This document shows, one piece after another, positions 48,349 to 59,739 of a stretch of DNA of 64,000 nucleotides. Positions within the stretch are counted from its first letter, which is position 1. Every line of letters begins with the position of its first letter. A program made the position numbers and the translations under genes. The notes beneath the pieces are model-generated. The model did not search any database. It had not been told where the DNA came from and saw only the letters and a list, made by a program, of their open reading frames with translations. Source of the DNA: Pocillopora verrucosa (taxonomy: Eukaryota; Cnidaria; Anthozoa; Scleractinia; Pocilloporidae); contig NC_089321.1 of the NCBI RefSeq assembly GCF_036669915.1, positions 14,612,292 through 14,676,291 of the forward strand, in the 5' to 3' direction.

Positions 48349-49559
48349 GCGTTGATTCACATTGAGGATATAACGTGTGTATTTGATAATAAACGTTTAT
48401 CTTACGAAACCCTAAGCACTAGGTACCCTAAGAACTTAATTTTACAGGTTCAAGTGTAAAATGCCCAAGGCCATATCATACTCGTCAAGATAATTGGAGC
48501 AGTACAAACTTATGCATGCACAATCTTATTTGTATATGTCACAGAAAACAAACCACTTTGCTCAAAAGGGGCTCAAATAGTCAAGTATATATGTATTTTT
48601 TTTCAAGTTTTTTTTTTATTACAGTGCCTTACGGAAAGAATATCAAAAGTGCTTTGATTGTTATGTTTTTAATCATAACGACCAACTTGGTTGATGTTTG
48701 CTCGATGTAAATTTTCTAGGAGCCGATGAGTTGAAATGAAGTAGAAAACTAGATCAGGAAATATTATTGAACTTAACTAACCTTACGTCACTCAGAGTTA
48801 TTACTCAGAGCCTAATGAGAGGAAAACACCTTTCTTTCCAATTCGAAATTTATGGTCAATTTTACCGCAACATGGTTGGAGAGATTTTCCACAAAATATA
48901 CCTCACACGACGAAGGTATCAAGGACGGCACCATGGAAAAAGTGTTGTTCAGAATTTCGAAAATATTTAAATCAGAAGGCGGGTTTAGTATCATTGTCAG
49001 AGATGTATTCGAATTACAAAAAATGGAAGAGACTCAGTCGCTGTCCCTACCACCTAAAGCCGTCGCTTGGGAGCAACATATGATAAGTTTATGTTTTTGT
49101 TTTGGTCAGAGAGGTTAGGAAATTTCCCACAAATTTTACGTACAAGCACTGATATTTTTCTGAGTATCGATTTTTCATTTCACCACGTTCTTAATTGAAG
49201 TCTCTGATGTGGTTTTCTAAGATACCCGCCAAAATTGAAGCGGGAGATTGCAGAAATGAAGGAGTTGCTTTGGAGAAAATGTTAAGGCGAGAGATAATTG
49301 AATGATTTTCCACGTTCTTCCTCTGCCAGCTGTCAACAAATAAGTTCCTTTTGATATTCAAATGTAGTATTGACACATTGTGTCCTTCTTCGAACGTCAA
49401 AAGATTTCTCTTAGTTTTGGATCTTAATGCAAAATGGTTAAAAAAAATATCAAACAACTTTAAGAGAAGCTGACATTCTGTTCGAACAGAGTTCCTTTAG
49501 TGGATGAAAGTCCGTTTTTATCAGTGAAGGTTATACGAAACGTTCAGATGTTTTGGCCT

Positions 49560-49700
49560 TGGGGGTTATCTTTTTCAATAACCAGCGAAAAAGATGCTAT
49601 CCAACTACAGTTCATGAATATAATTTACATCTCATCTCTCGAGTGAATTCCAAAGTAAGCAAACTGTATTCTTGCTCATGTCGTTCTCTAGCAAGAGGAC
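49560..49700 (+). repeat. Direct repeat, copy 1
   Basis: From ATCTTTTTCAATAACCAGCG to GTTCTCTAGCAAG; second copy at 50,090-50,225, same orientation, about 530 b on. Confidence 0.75.
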
Positions 49701-50064
49701 AGTGCAACAGTTCAGAATACACATTTTATTCACATTTCAGAAATGAATTGTTCTAGCATCCTTTTCTCTGATTAGAAATTTATTTGAAATTGCTCAAAAT
49801 AAACTTAGATTAATATAGATTGTTCACAAGTTATTTCCAAAAGTGTGCATGCTTTGGTATATAAATTTTCTTTTCGTTCGTGTTTCCCCGCCTACATTCT
49901 TAGCAAGGAGGTGCGTTTGACTACCGGCAGCTGTTCTGCCCTTGAATTAGTGAAAGATTTGTCGCATTATTTTGAATCTTCTGTTGTATCATGCGAAATA
50001 ACTTTCAAAATAACGGAACAACAAAAATATTACTGGTGTTGGTGAACTTACGAAAAAAAAAAAC

Positions 50065-50397
50065 ATGTATGCACAATTTGTTGTTTGTGCGGTATCTTTT
50101 CAATGGCCAGCGAAAAAGACGCTACCATTGACAGTTCATAAATATAATTTACATCTCATCTCTCGACTGAATTCCACATTAAGCAAACCATATCCTTGCT
50201 CACATCGTTCTCTAGCAAGCGGGGGAGTCACTGGGAAAGAAATTGAACAACTGATGGAAGGTGCTTTGAAGAATTCCTCTTTATGTTCATTTTTTGGAAG
50301 TCTTAATACGCCTGACTTGCCCCAAAGTCGTATTAATGCCATCTTGAACCTTGCGAAAATAAATGCGTTTCTTATTGAAAATGACCAGTCGAAGTAA
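50065..50397 (+). other. Open frame of unknown nature ending at a good donor
   Basis: The second half (GVTGKEIEQLMEGALKNSSL, FFGSLNTPDLPQSRINAI) reads like protein and ends at GAAGTAAGTA, a strong splice donor. The first half is the direct repeat. No domain recognised. It could be an exon of an unplaced gene, a pseudogene or chance. Confidence 0.25.
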
Positions 50398-50929
50398 GTA
50401 TTTGTTGACGTTACAGGTGCTTTGAAATTTTACACATTCAGTCGAAAGCTGGCCAAACAACAAGGGTGAATTAGATTCTAATTAACAAGTTTTTAAATTT
50501 TGCTTAAAGTGTTAATGTAAACATATACACACGAAATGAACATTGGAAAAAAACTGATGATAAATTCAACTGTTCGTTAAATGTTTTGCACATAAAACAA
50601 TAATTTGTGTCAGATTTTGTCCTTTCGGATGATTACTGAGTTTAAACAATTCTTTCCAAACTTTCATGCTTGTGTTAAATTCCAAATTTTTCCCTCGTCC
50701 TCCCCTTGTCAGGCATTCATTCATTAATGATATTTTTATCTGATGACTTGAAACTATCTCTTCTTGTTCTTGCCTCTATCATATTATTTCCTCGCAAAAT
50801 GATAACTCAAGACTAGCGAAGTTGTCAAGAGGGTAGTCAGCGTTATTGAAAGACAAGAAAGAAAAAAAATACCCATATTTCTTTTTTTAATTCGAACGGT
50901 GTGAGGAGAATTTACATGGTCTCGGATAA

Positions 50930-51145
50930 CCATGACAACCTTCCCCCCCCCCCCCCGAGTTTCCCTGACCGGGCTAGCTTTTCACTTATTTCTTTGAAAG
51001 CCTCAACTAAACATTTTCAAGAAAATGTCGAACTCGCCTCGGAAGGTCGAGTTATCCTGCCTCGGCAGGAAGGGTAGCCATGTCAGGGGGGACAACTTCT
51101 CATATAAATACTTCGGCTCGTCTGCCCGAGACGGGAAGGCTTAAA
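50930..51145. repeat. C14 tract and hairpin-rich interspersed repeat
   Basis: A run of 14 C at about 50,943-50,956, then GGTCGAGTTATCCTGCCTCG and a GGCAGGAAGGGTAGCCATG arm. A related stretch lies at about 36,725-36,910 (TTGTCCCGCCTAACAGGGCT, GGCGAGACAACTCG). Confidence 0.6.
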
Positions 51146-51149
51146 TTTT

Positions 51150-51245
51150 GTCTAATATAATAATAATGATAACTATAATGATTTTAATGAAATTAATTTA
51201 TGATAATGATAATAATAATCATCATCATCATTATTATAATCGGAC
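51150..51245. repeat. AT-rich microsatellite
   Basis: TAATAATAATGATAAC then GATAATGATAATAATAATCA and CATCATCATTATTAT; self-complementary ends. Confidence 0.7.
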
Positions 51246-52207
51246 TTTAAGTAGCGTCTAACCTGCCTAGCTATCACGAGAGAGACCGGTGAAAAGACAG
51301 CTTTTGCAGCTGGCAGCCCCCTAAAAACCCTCCGAAACCATATAAAAAGAGCCTATATGTTAAAAAAGCTAGAAAATTTGTTTAACATCGATATCTTATT
51401 CACGCTTTTAGCGTCTTAATTCGTATATTTAACGCGCGGATTTCAGACTTGAATGTGGCATTCTAAACTTCCATTCATTGCTATTCTTTTCGATATCTGT
51501 GAGAAAATTCTTCCTTTCACCACAAAGTTTTTCACATTAGCTTATTATACGCAGTTAAGCTTTCAAAGCTCAGCCGGAACAATGGAATAATTGTTGGTAC
51601 GTTTATTTTATTTCCACCAAAATATTTGTCCAAGTAATTGTTTACGCGTTAGGTTTACGAAGATTTCACGGGAAAATCAGACGAGGTATTAAATTCATTT
51701 GTCGAAAATCTCTGGAGAAAAACTTGTTTTATGGTGCATCTAATCAGCTCTAATTTGAAAATATTCATCTAACTGCGTTTATTTTACCCATGGATAACAG
51801 CTTGCATGTATTAAATGTAGTCTTATAATATTGGAAGATCGAAATGAGTTATTAGCATAAAACAAACAGCTTTAATTTAACTACTTGCTTTTGTGTTTCA
51901 TCCATCTAGAGGTTGGTCAACATTATACTTTGTTCCTTCATACATTTTATTTGACGAAGCCACCGAAAAGAGCAGGTACTACTTCTAAATCTGCATAATT
52001 CGTTTAAGAAAAAAACTCTTCCGCGGATAATAGTTCAATGTCAAAAATTTTGTTGCTTTGAAAAGCGTTTATAAAATCGGTTCTTGATAATTACCGTTCG
52101 CCATGCAAATTTTCATAATACAGCCTTGAACAGAACGTCAAAAACTGGATATGATTTATTGAAAAACAAGTGAGAATAACCATTCATTCAGTCGGTAACC
52201 ATTCAAT

Positions 52208-53137
52208 ATGGTTACCGACCTCTGCAGAGAGAAACTGGAAGAATACGAGAGACTTGTTCGTTATCACAGGACTTTTATGTTATCTTATTGCGTCTTAACT
52301 TTCGCGTTTTCTTTCATTGCAACTCTTGGAAACCTACTTGTTATCCGTGCTCTGTGGAAAGCGTCGTCATTGCCCGAAACTTTAAGAAAGTTGTTCATAA
52401 ACCTTGCCGTCTCCGACTTGGCAGTAGGATCAATTGTGCAGTTAATGTTAGGTGCAATTATTGCGATCGTCTTGTACAAGGAAGCAAATGGAAACCACAA
52501 CCAAACAGTTCACATGCTTTGCCCAGCAACTATAAGTCTCTTTATGTTCCTTATATTAACTATGGTCTCGGCATCGTTCTTCACCATAAGCGCAATTGCT
52601 GTAGATAGATTTCTGGCCATCTCTCTCCATCTACGATACCAAGGACTTGTCACTTCAAAGCGGGTATGGATCGTCCTGATGACCGTGTGGTTGATAAGTT
52701 TTGTTATTGCAAGTGCATTTATCTCAATACCACGTTATAACCTTGCAGTTGTTGTTGCAGCTCAACTACATGGACTTGCCGTATCTACTGCAATATACAT
52801 CTATATTTACAAAATTGCAAGATATCACAGGAATCAAATTCAGACCCAGTGCCAATTGCAAAATGACCACGTCGTGAAAGTTCTTCGGGAAAAGAAATCC
52901 GCCATCAGCGCGTTGCTTGTCTACATTGTCTTAATGGTTTGCTACGTTCCAAATTTAGCCTGTTCAGTTTTGATGTTAGTTGAAAGATTTAAAATTACAT
53001 TTCTGGTTGCTAATCGCGCTTCCTTGTTTTTGGTGCTACTAAATTCCTCCCTAAACCCACTCATTTATTGTTGGCGATACCGCGAGCTTCGTGAAATGGT
53101 GAGAAAAATGGTTTGTGAAATATTTCGCTTCGGATAG
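52208..53137 (+). CDS. Class A GPCR 2, single exon
   Basis: 309 residues, paralogue of GPCR 1 (N-terminus LCREKLEEYERLV against LCRRRLEEYKILV; both end in CWRYRELRE). It keeps TLGN in TM1, NLAVSDLAVG in TM2, DRF at the end of TM3, CYVPN in TM6 and NSSLNPLIY in TM7. NHNQT before TM3 is an N-glycosylation sequon placed in the first extracellular loop. As in GPCR 1 the second loop is short and Cys-free. Ligand unknown; a MECA-like cnidarian expansion is the best guess. Start chosen at the first Met, giving an N-terminus that aligns with GPCR 1. Confidence 0.9.
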   Translation: MVTDLCREKLEEYERLVRYHRTFMLSYCVLTFAFSFIATLGNLLVIRALWKASSLPETLRKLFINLAVSDLAVGSIVQLMLGAIIAIVLYKEANGNHNQTVHMLCPATISLFMFLILTMVSASFFTISAIAVDRFLAISLHLRYQGLVTSKRVWIVLMTVWLISFVIASAFISIPRYNLAVVVAAQLHGLAVSTAIYIYIYKIARYHRNQIQTQCQLQNDHVVKVLREKKSAISALLVYIVLMVCYVPNLACSVLMLVERFKITFLVANRASLFLVLLNSSLNPLIYCWRYRELREMVRKMVCEIFRFG

Positions 53138-54030
53138 GTACAGAAGGAAGCTTTCAGTCACGTTTAACATCAGGCCCTTTTAAAAAAAAAATTTTGCTAT
53201 TCAAGTAAAGTAATTAATTCCTCCTACCCTTCAAGTTAACAACTAATACTGTCACATAGCAGCTTTATCACGCCTAATTATATAGTTCTATTTGTTTTGC
53301 TAACGATTAGATCTTTAGATTTGACAGTGCAACTGTGCAGCAATACACATTGTTTTTTTTTTCATTGGAAAATTTATTCAAATTTCTCAAAGTATGCTTA
53401 AAGTACAAGTTATTCCCAAAAAAGCGCTGTTATATTTAAATTTACTTTTCGTTCGTGTATCCCGCCTACGTCCCCATCAGGGAAGGATAGGTTTAGCTAT
53501 TGGCAGCTGTTGCGACTTATCTGCGTGAATGAGTTATTTTAGTTGTCATTTCCTTTCAATTATCGAAGACGCTGGTACGATATAATAATATGTGTCTTAA
53601 AGAATCAATGAGCTTGAATAATGATTAAAAATACTTTTAGCGATAGTGATAATGCTTGAAGGTGCAGTAATATTCTAGAAACGAGCCATTATATATCTCA
53701 TTAAGTTTTCTCTCTCACCGAAGCTATCAATATCCATTATATTGAAGGGAACCAAAAATATATTGAAGAGAAGATGAAAAAAGCAATGTACAGATTGTCA
53801 AAGATAGGAGGAGAACCACAGGATGCATTAATCTCCTTTAATTTGTAAAGAAATCGTAATGAGATTCTCAAGCGCACCTCAAAGAATTACATTTCTATAT
53901 ACTACAATGACACAATCGCTGATCCTAACCCTTGAATCCGCTTGAAGTCAACAATCAACCTCCAGTGTATTAAGGGGGTTGTTTTCGAAAAAAAACAGTG
54001 GTGCTGCGTCATTATGAGGGTATAAAAGGG

Positions 54031-54211
54031 TAGTTAATTATATTCAACTGAGTTGATAACGTAAATTGGCCACCTTAGAGAGTCTTAAAGCTGACATTTC
54101 GAAACCCTTAGCCATTCGCTCTGACGAAGGGCAAACGCTCGAAATGTCAGCTTTAAAACTCTATACGGTGTCCAATTTACGTTATCAACTCAGTTGATAA
54201 TATTTAATTAC
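54031..54211. mobile_element. Palindromic MITE-like element, copy 4 (most complete)
   Basis: AACTGAGTTGATAACGTAAA at one end and its inverse TTTACGTTATCAACTCAGTT at the other. Inner arms AAAGCTGACATTTCGA and TCGAAATGTCAGCTTT surround a CGCTCTGACGAAGGG loop. Confidence 0.85.
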
Positions 54212-54749
54212 ACTAGTGTATTACCTTGTCACGTAGCGGCCTTTTTTAAGGTTAATTATGCAGTTTTATTCCTTTTCGCCCATGAGGGCTAGAAGATCTT
54301 CGGCGAAACATATTGTTTCTGTTTTAAGAAGTGCTTTGTTTTTTCATTTTTTTAGGTGATTAAAAATTTACTTCAGTACCGGAACTAATATTCACTATAA
54401 AGGAACTAATATGCTGGAATAATGTTTAAAGTACTTTTAACGACAGTGACAACGCAGGAAGATGCATGATTATTCTAGAAACGAGCGATCATTTGTTTCA
54501 TTAGGTTTTCTCTCCCACCAAGACTACTATTTTGTGAAAGGGATCCTAAAACAAGTGAAGGAAAGAGAACAACAAAAAAATTGTCAGGAGAAAGCAATAC
54601 GTAGAGTGTGAGCAACTATTGCCAGAGATAAAAAATGATGCTTTCTTTTCTTTAACCCTCCATGAATTACGAAGACAGAACTTCTCTTTGGAATATCTCT
54701 ACAATATCATGCATATATGTGATGAGATTAAGTATGGGTAACAACATGT

Positions 54750-55085
54750 TTTCGAGTGCAACATGTTGTTAGTAAGCACGAGTAAATTTTTGAAGACAAC
54801 AAAATTGCACGAATCCTTAGGACGAGTGTAATTTTTAATCCTTGAAAGATTTACAAGCGCTTATTTAAACCAATTGCACGAGAACTCATGTCAATACTTA
54901 TTAAAAATTTTCATGAAAAAGGCATCTCAGTAAAGTCAAGACAGAAAAAGTTTTGACAGCGCGCGCGTGCTATCTATAATTTGCACTCGTGTTATAACTT
55001 GCGTTCTTGTCACAACTTTGCACTTGTTACATGAAAAATGCAATCGTTTTCAGTCTATCAGAAGCGAACAATTTTTTGCTTGTAT
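54750..55085. repeat. Dispersed repeat R2, copy 1
   Basis: GCACGAGT-rich start, CAAGACAGAAAAAGTTTTGA, CAGCGCGCGCG, then TGCACTTGTTACATG and ATCAGAAGCG. Copy 2 is at 56,770-57,030. Confidence 0.65.
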
Positions 55086-55215
55086 ATTATTAAAAAAATA
55101 TCAATTAGGGGATTTATTTATTAATCGATCCAACACCAAATTCTCTAAACTAGCATCATAAAAATTTGTATGACAGAGGATTAATGCGGGAAGATATCGT
55201 AGAGAAATTCTCTCA
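55085..55215. repeat. Partial coral-type interspersed repeat
   Basis: ATTAGGGGATTTATT, GATCCAACACCAAATTCTCT and GTATGACAGAGGATTAAT match the element at 36,440-36,670. Confidence 0.6.
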
Positions 55216-55285
55216 AATGTACGGCTCAAAGTTTTGCATTTCTATGTACTACCGTGATACAAATCACAAAGGTTTTAAGAAACAT

Positions 55286-55291
55286 TTTATT
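55286..55291 (-). terminator. Poly(A) signal of gene C
   Basis: AATAAA on the minus strand about 40 nt after the gene C stop. Confidence 0.6.
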
Positions 55292-55330
55292 GATTTTTAT
55301 CAAGTTTAGCGAGAATTACGCTGCCAGTCG

Positions 55331-58300
55331 TCAATTCTGGTGTGGTCTGCTTCTCAAAGCCACAAAAACGACACCGAACACAGTAAAAGCTGTCGCAGCG
55401 GCCATTGTAACCACAATCGGCATATTGACTTCAACTGAAATGAAATAGAATTGATGATAGTTTAAAGCTTCTTAACCTCTGTTACAATGGAGACACATAA
55501 TAGTCTACACATCTTAAAAAGCCTAAGTATATTCTTTTTATCAACAAAAACTTCGTCTTCTGCAGTGCGCGACAGTCTCTTTCATCCTTAATTATCCCTG
55601 TTTTTAATCGACTGAACCGTAGTTGTGTTTGTAAGCCCAAAAAAACGGTTAATTTCTATATAATATTCACACTATTCTAATTTGATGGGAAAATTAAAAT
55701 TAATCATTCAACTTCCTGTTCTTATCAGCTTTTTCTAATTTATGTTCTCCTGGGCGTTAAAGAGTTTTTCTTTCAGAAATCAATAACTTGTACGCAATAA
55801 CCAATTGTAATCAATAACTTGTAACGCGGATAAACGAGATTTTTTTTTCGATTTTTCATGTGCACACCGAAATAAAGAAGAACGCAATTTATTTATTCGT
55901 AATGTAAGCGAGATCCTTGATAACATGGTGATATGTGACAACTGATCGAGGAAAAAAATAATTTATGGCTTTAATCACCACTAATTAATCTATGAACAAG
56001 TCAAAATATATCCTTCCTCTAAATGGGAACTATAGCACGTTCATCTTACATCACAAGTTCCTATCTTTATCCAGGTTTTCACCTGCAAACTTAAATCGTT
56101 TTGAAGTCAAGATGAGCGAAGGGTTTTTACTCGTTTAACTTCTACTCACCCTCAATCTCCGGTGGGTTTTGCGCCGTCTCGTCATTCGATGGTTCAAATT
56201 CTTCCGAAGAGTCATCGATCGTTAGTGGTCCTTGAATTAACGAATAGACTCGTTTTTCTTCGATCCCGCGTCGCTCTCGCCGCGGACTCGGCACGCAACC
56301 TCGGGCGCATCTTGACTGAGAATCTGATGCGTCGCAGATCACCACATGGCAGTGAATAAACACGAAGGGATGCTTAACAAATTGGAAGGCTTCCATGCTG
56401 AAGCGAGAATAACCTGTGGGAGCGGGATGAAATTGAACGGTATCATCAACGGCGCAACTGCAGAGAGAGGAAATAAAAAAATAAATAAATGTTTTTTACC
56501 ACAGACAAGGTCACAGAGATAAATTTTATCTCGTTTGACTCTTCTCAGCCTTGCACAGGTCTTTTTCTTAGCTAATGAGAACTAACGAATAAAGGGGGTA
56601 AGTTTCTAAAGAAACTTTGGTGCTGCGTCGGTGGGAGAGTATAGCAGGTAATTTAATGTTAAAAACTGAGTTAAAACATAACTTGGCCACCGTAAAGATT
56701 TAAAAGGCTGAAGTTTCGAGCGTCAGCCCTTCTTCGGAGCTCTAACGAAGGGCTAGTCTCAAACACGAGCATTTCCCGTTCCTTCACTGCACGAGCCCGT
56801 AGGGCGAGTGCAATTCGTAGTCTTTGAAAAATTAACATGTTCCTATTAGCTCCAAATTTCACGAGAAACGATGTTATTACTTATCTATAATTTAAGTGAA
56901 AAAGAGCAGCACAGATAGTCAAGACAGACAAAATTTTAACAGCGCGCGCAATTTACAATTTGCACCCGCGCTACATGGAAAATGGACTCGTTTTCAGCCA
57001 ATCAGAAGCGCGTTATTTTTTCATTTATATCATTAATATATCCATAAATGTTATTAATAAGGAAGGAGTTAAATAAAGTTTGTTGATGCTTTTGTTCGTA
57101 TCGAGCTCCGTTTGTCTACCTGGAGTTCTGACCGGCTCCTTTGTTTCTCTGTTTGATGGGCTGTCGCTACTTTTCTGGTTTAATTTCTGGGCTGAATAAA
57201 TAGCAAAGTAGCCTCTCTCTTCACGACAATAAATTGTTGTTACCAAGAGAAGAACAAAAAACAAATCAACTAAAATGCAATCTGTCTCAATTGACTTTTC
57301 TTCGTAATCTCATCATTTTTCCATACGATAAAGTAATGGTTTTTTTGAGAGAAGTGAAGAAATTAATCACTTACCCATTAGTTAAAATTTGGAGTCCTAC
57401 AGCGTGCTTTTCGTCAGGAGTGGGCGTGGCGACACAATTTTCAAACATGATTGACAGCCGCTTATCTTTGCTATCTACTTTCCCTTGTAAATACATTTGC
57501 TGGCGAAGTTTGTAAGGTATTGGAAAATCTTTAGGACCGTATGGCTTGATGTATCTAAAAGAGATTGGTGAAATTATTTTAAGAAAAAAACTTTGAATAT
57601 TTGTGATTTTTCAAGGGTTAAAATTTATTTAGCCCTTGTTCCATATTCACTTTAGATCGATAAAAAGTTTTAGCCACTCGAGACGAGATAATATAAGTGA
57701 TCGATCATCAAACCACTACAAATCTACACTGATACGCTTATTCTTTCGTACCTTTTACTATGGTAAAATTCCAAAAGCACCGTAAAATTTCCTTTCCCTT
57801 TTTCCAAGAAGACTAGTTTTCTGCTCTTTGGTTTGAAACCAACGGCTGCAGCGATTTCACTGTTGGAATAGTAACAGCTAAAGGGGATCTCGATCTGTCT
57901 GATGCGTGTGATAATATCTGAGTTTTTCTGGGGAATCTCTAGGACCGTATTGCTGTAAACAATGGCAGATTTGGATGATCTGCGAGAACTCTTGCATCCA
58001 GTCAGTGGCGTTTGGAGACTGAAATACATGGGAGTTTCTGTCGCCTTACAGCTCGGATCCAGGAGGCGAAGATGTTCCTTGTCCACTCCTTTGAGTATGG
58101 GCTTAGGGATAGTAATGGACATGTCATTTTGACGACAATACACAGTGATTCCTTGAGCTAGAAAAATAATAAATTTTGAAAATTGTAAACAATAATTTTC
58201 CAAATGACGGTAAATATAAGAAATTCTAGAACTGTGAACTGCGGTTGAGGAAACGAATATGTAAGCGATCCTCGCAGTTATGAACATTACTTAAGTAGAA

Positions 58301-59739
58301 ATGAAAACAAGGCCTGAAGAAAAAATGCAGGTACAGTGCTCTACCAACTGAGCTAACAAGCCAACTGGAAGCTGGTTATCATTTTGTTTCCAAATAAACC
58401 CTCGAAGTGGTGAATGAATGACTGTAAATATATGAAAATTATTTAAGTGAACTTCGGTTGAAGAAACAAATATGTAAGGGATCCTCGCAGTTATGAACAC
58501 TACTGAAGTAGTGGAGGCCGGATTTTTTTCAGGCCTTATTTTCACTACTACTCAAGCATCGAGTAGTGTTCATAACTGCGAGGATCGCTTAGATATTCGT
58601 TTAATAATTTTTCAATCGATTGATGCAAGTAAGCTTGTTTTATACTGGTAGTGCGTACTTTATACTTCACAATCATCTTAACCGATCAGAGGCAAAGTTA
58701 ATACCATTCGCGACCTGGTCGCTTGCAGTTTACCACGCTTCAGATAATTCAGTTTTTTGTCAACTTTGTCTTCTTTTTTTCAATCCAGTTTCGAGAATAA
58801 TCCGGGATTCCTTTGGCTTTACTTTACTTCGCTCTGTGATTGGTCCACTCTCTCAACCAATAAGATTCAAAAGTGAAACAAATCACGACTTGCTCGCATG
58901 CGTTATCCCGCGCTGTCGGCAGTTTAGTTCTCATTGGCTCCTAAAGCTATTTTAATTTCTTCTGATTGGCCATTATGAGTAGCATGTTTGGTTTTAGTTT
59001 TACGATACTCAATCGAAATGCACGTAATTAAGAATATCCTTCTAAGAAAGTGCAAGAAGTCAAACAACCGAAGTTTTTATTTGCAATCTGATCATCCACC
59101 ACAAATCTTTAATTGTCACCGAGGACATTAATTATATAAAACAACCTTAGCCTCTCAAATCGTGGGAGACAAGTTGAAATCCGAGGTCATTTCAATTGTT
59201 CCAACAAGCGCTCAAGACAAAAACAAGACAATATGACGATCATTCCTTCGTTTTTTGTAGCCGCATTGATCAGTTTATGTAGCTGAGCCTGAAATCTAAA
59301 GCTAGTACACATGAGCAATAAAAGTTAACGGTTGAATAATTTAACGTGATATTGAACGTAATTTATATCACGAGGAAAGCTATTCTATTTTGTTTTGTTG
59401 TTGTTGTAAGATATGATGGGACAAACGATCAGTTGGTTACGCAAATCGAAATGATTAAGAAATAATGGAACTAAGAGTGGTGTTGACTCCTGAAAGTTTG
59501 CCCAAGAGATAAAGAAAGTGACTCTTGGTAGTGCTCTTACCATCAGAAGAGTCCTCCAGGAACATTTCATGAGGTAAAGGGTTATCACTTTTTCCAGGGA
59601 AATAATCATCTTCAGGTTCTTGCAGTTGCTTAAGCAGGTCAGCAGTATCAATCCGATCTTTTTCTGTTTGTGGGAGACCTTTGCCATTCACGAAGAGAGC
59701 GTTGCAAAGCATCAAAACAGTTACGAAATTGAACGTCAT
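55331..59739 (-). CDS. ZP gene C: EGF-less ZP membrane-anchored glycoprotein
   Basis: Five exons (59,541-59,739; 57,752-58,157; 57,375-57,554; 56,150-56,457; 55,331-55,434) sum to 1,197 bp, 398 codons plus stop. Signal peptide MTFNFVTVLMLCNALFVNG; then an acidic linker (EPEDDYFPGK, FLEDSSDG) that joins in phase 1 directly to the ZP domain. I could find no EGF exon in the 1.38 kb intron. ZP marks: [48 protein letters not shown]. The basic cluster RRERR precedes YSLIQGPLTI, as in a furin site plus external hydrophobic patch. Anchor: MPIVVTMAAATAFTVFGVVF, then a short RSRPHQN tail. Paralogue of genes B and D; exon sizes 406 and 180 are identical. Confidence 0.87.
56590..56765. mobile_element. 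Palindromic MITE-like element, copy 5, partial
   Basis: In a gene C intron. GGTGCTGCGTCGGTGGGAGA start, AACTTGGCCACCGTAAAG arm and CGAAGGGCTAGTCTC, but the second outer arm is missing and repeat R2 abuts. Confidence 0.7.
56770..57030. repeat. Dispersed repeat R2, copy 2
   Basis: GGCGAGTGCAATTCGTAGTC, CAAGACAGACAAAATTTTAA, CAGCGCGCGCAA and CAATCAGAAGCGCG; partner of 54,750-55,085. Confidence 0.65.
58170..58610. mobile_element. Composite of tRNA-derived SINE pieces
   Basis: Lies in the first gene C intron. The minus strand shows a tRNA-like head (TTAGCTCAGTTGGTAGAGCA, about 58,330-58,357) and tail CTGCGAGGATCGCTTACAT (about 58,256-58,275), with the B box deleted. Plus-strand tail sequence (TTTCAGGCCTTATTTTCACT to GCGAGGATCGCTT) follows at about 58,525-58,595, giving a head-to-head arrangement. 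Same family as the SINE at 8,260. Confidence 0.8.
59133..59280 (+). other. Possible orphan signal-peptide first exon
   Basis: TATATAAA at 59,133 lies 93 nt before an ATG (59,233), nearly the TATA-ATG spacing of gene B. The frame MTIIPSFFVAALISLCS looks like a signal peptide and then stops at TGA. A GT at 59,279 would end the exon in phase 1, as in the ZP genes. No downstream plus-strand exons are seen. It may be a fossil first exon or chance. Confidence 0.25.

Larger units (their letters stand above)
48348..52207. other. Intergenic between the two GPCR genes
   Basis: No recognised gene. Contains a repeated 140-bp segment (49,560-49,700 and 50,090-50,230), a C14 tract, a hairpin-rich repeat and an AT-rich microsatellite. 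A frame at 48,852-49,118 (TMEKVLFRISKIFKSEGG) and one at 50,065-50,397 are open but unassigned. Confidence 0.5.
53138..55330. other. Intergenic, repeat-rich
   Basis: No gene seen. About 53,395-53,530 resembles 49,825-49,945 (TTTTCGTTCGTGT, CCCGCCTAC, GGCAGCTGTT), the shared 3' flank of the GPCR duplicates. Then come a palindromic element and dispersed repeats. Confidence 0.6.

Noticed and set aside
57025..57264. 79-residue minus-strand frame in a gene C intron
   Set aside because: No Cys pattern, no splice sites in phase with gene C, and its ends lie in repeat-like sequence.
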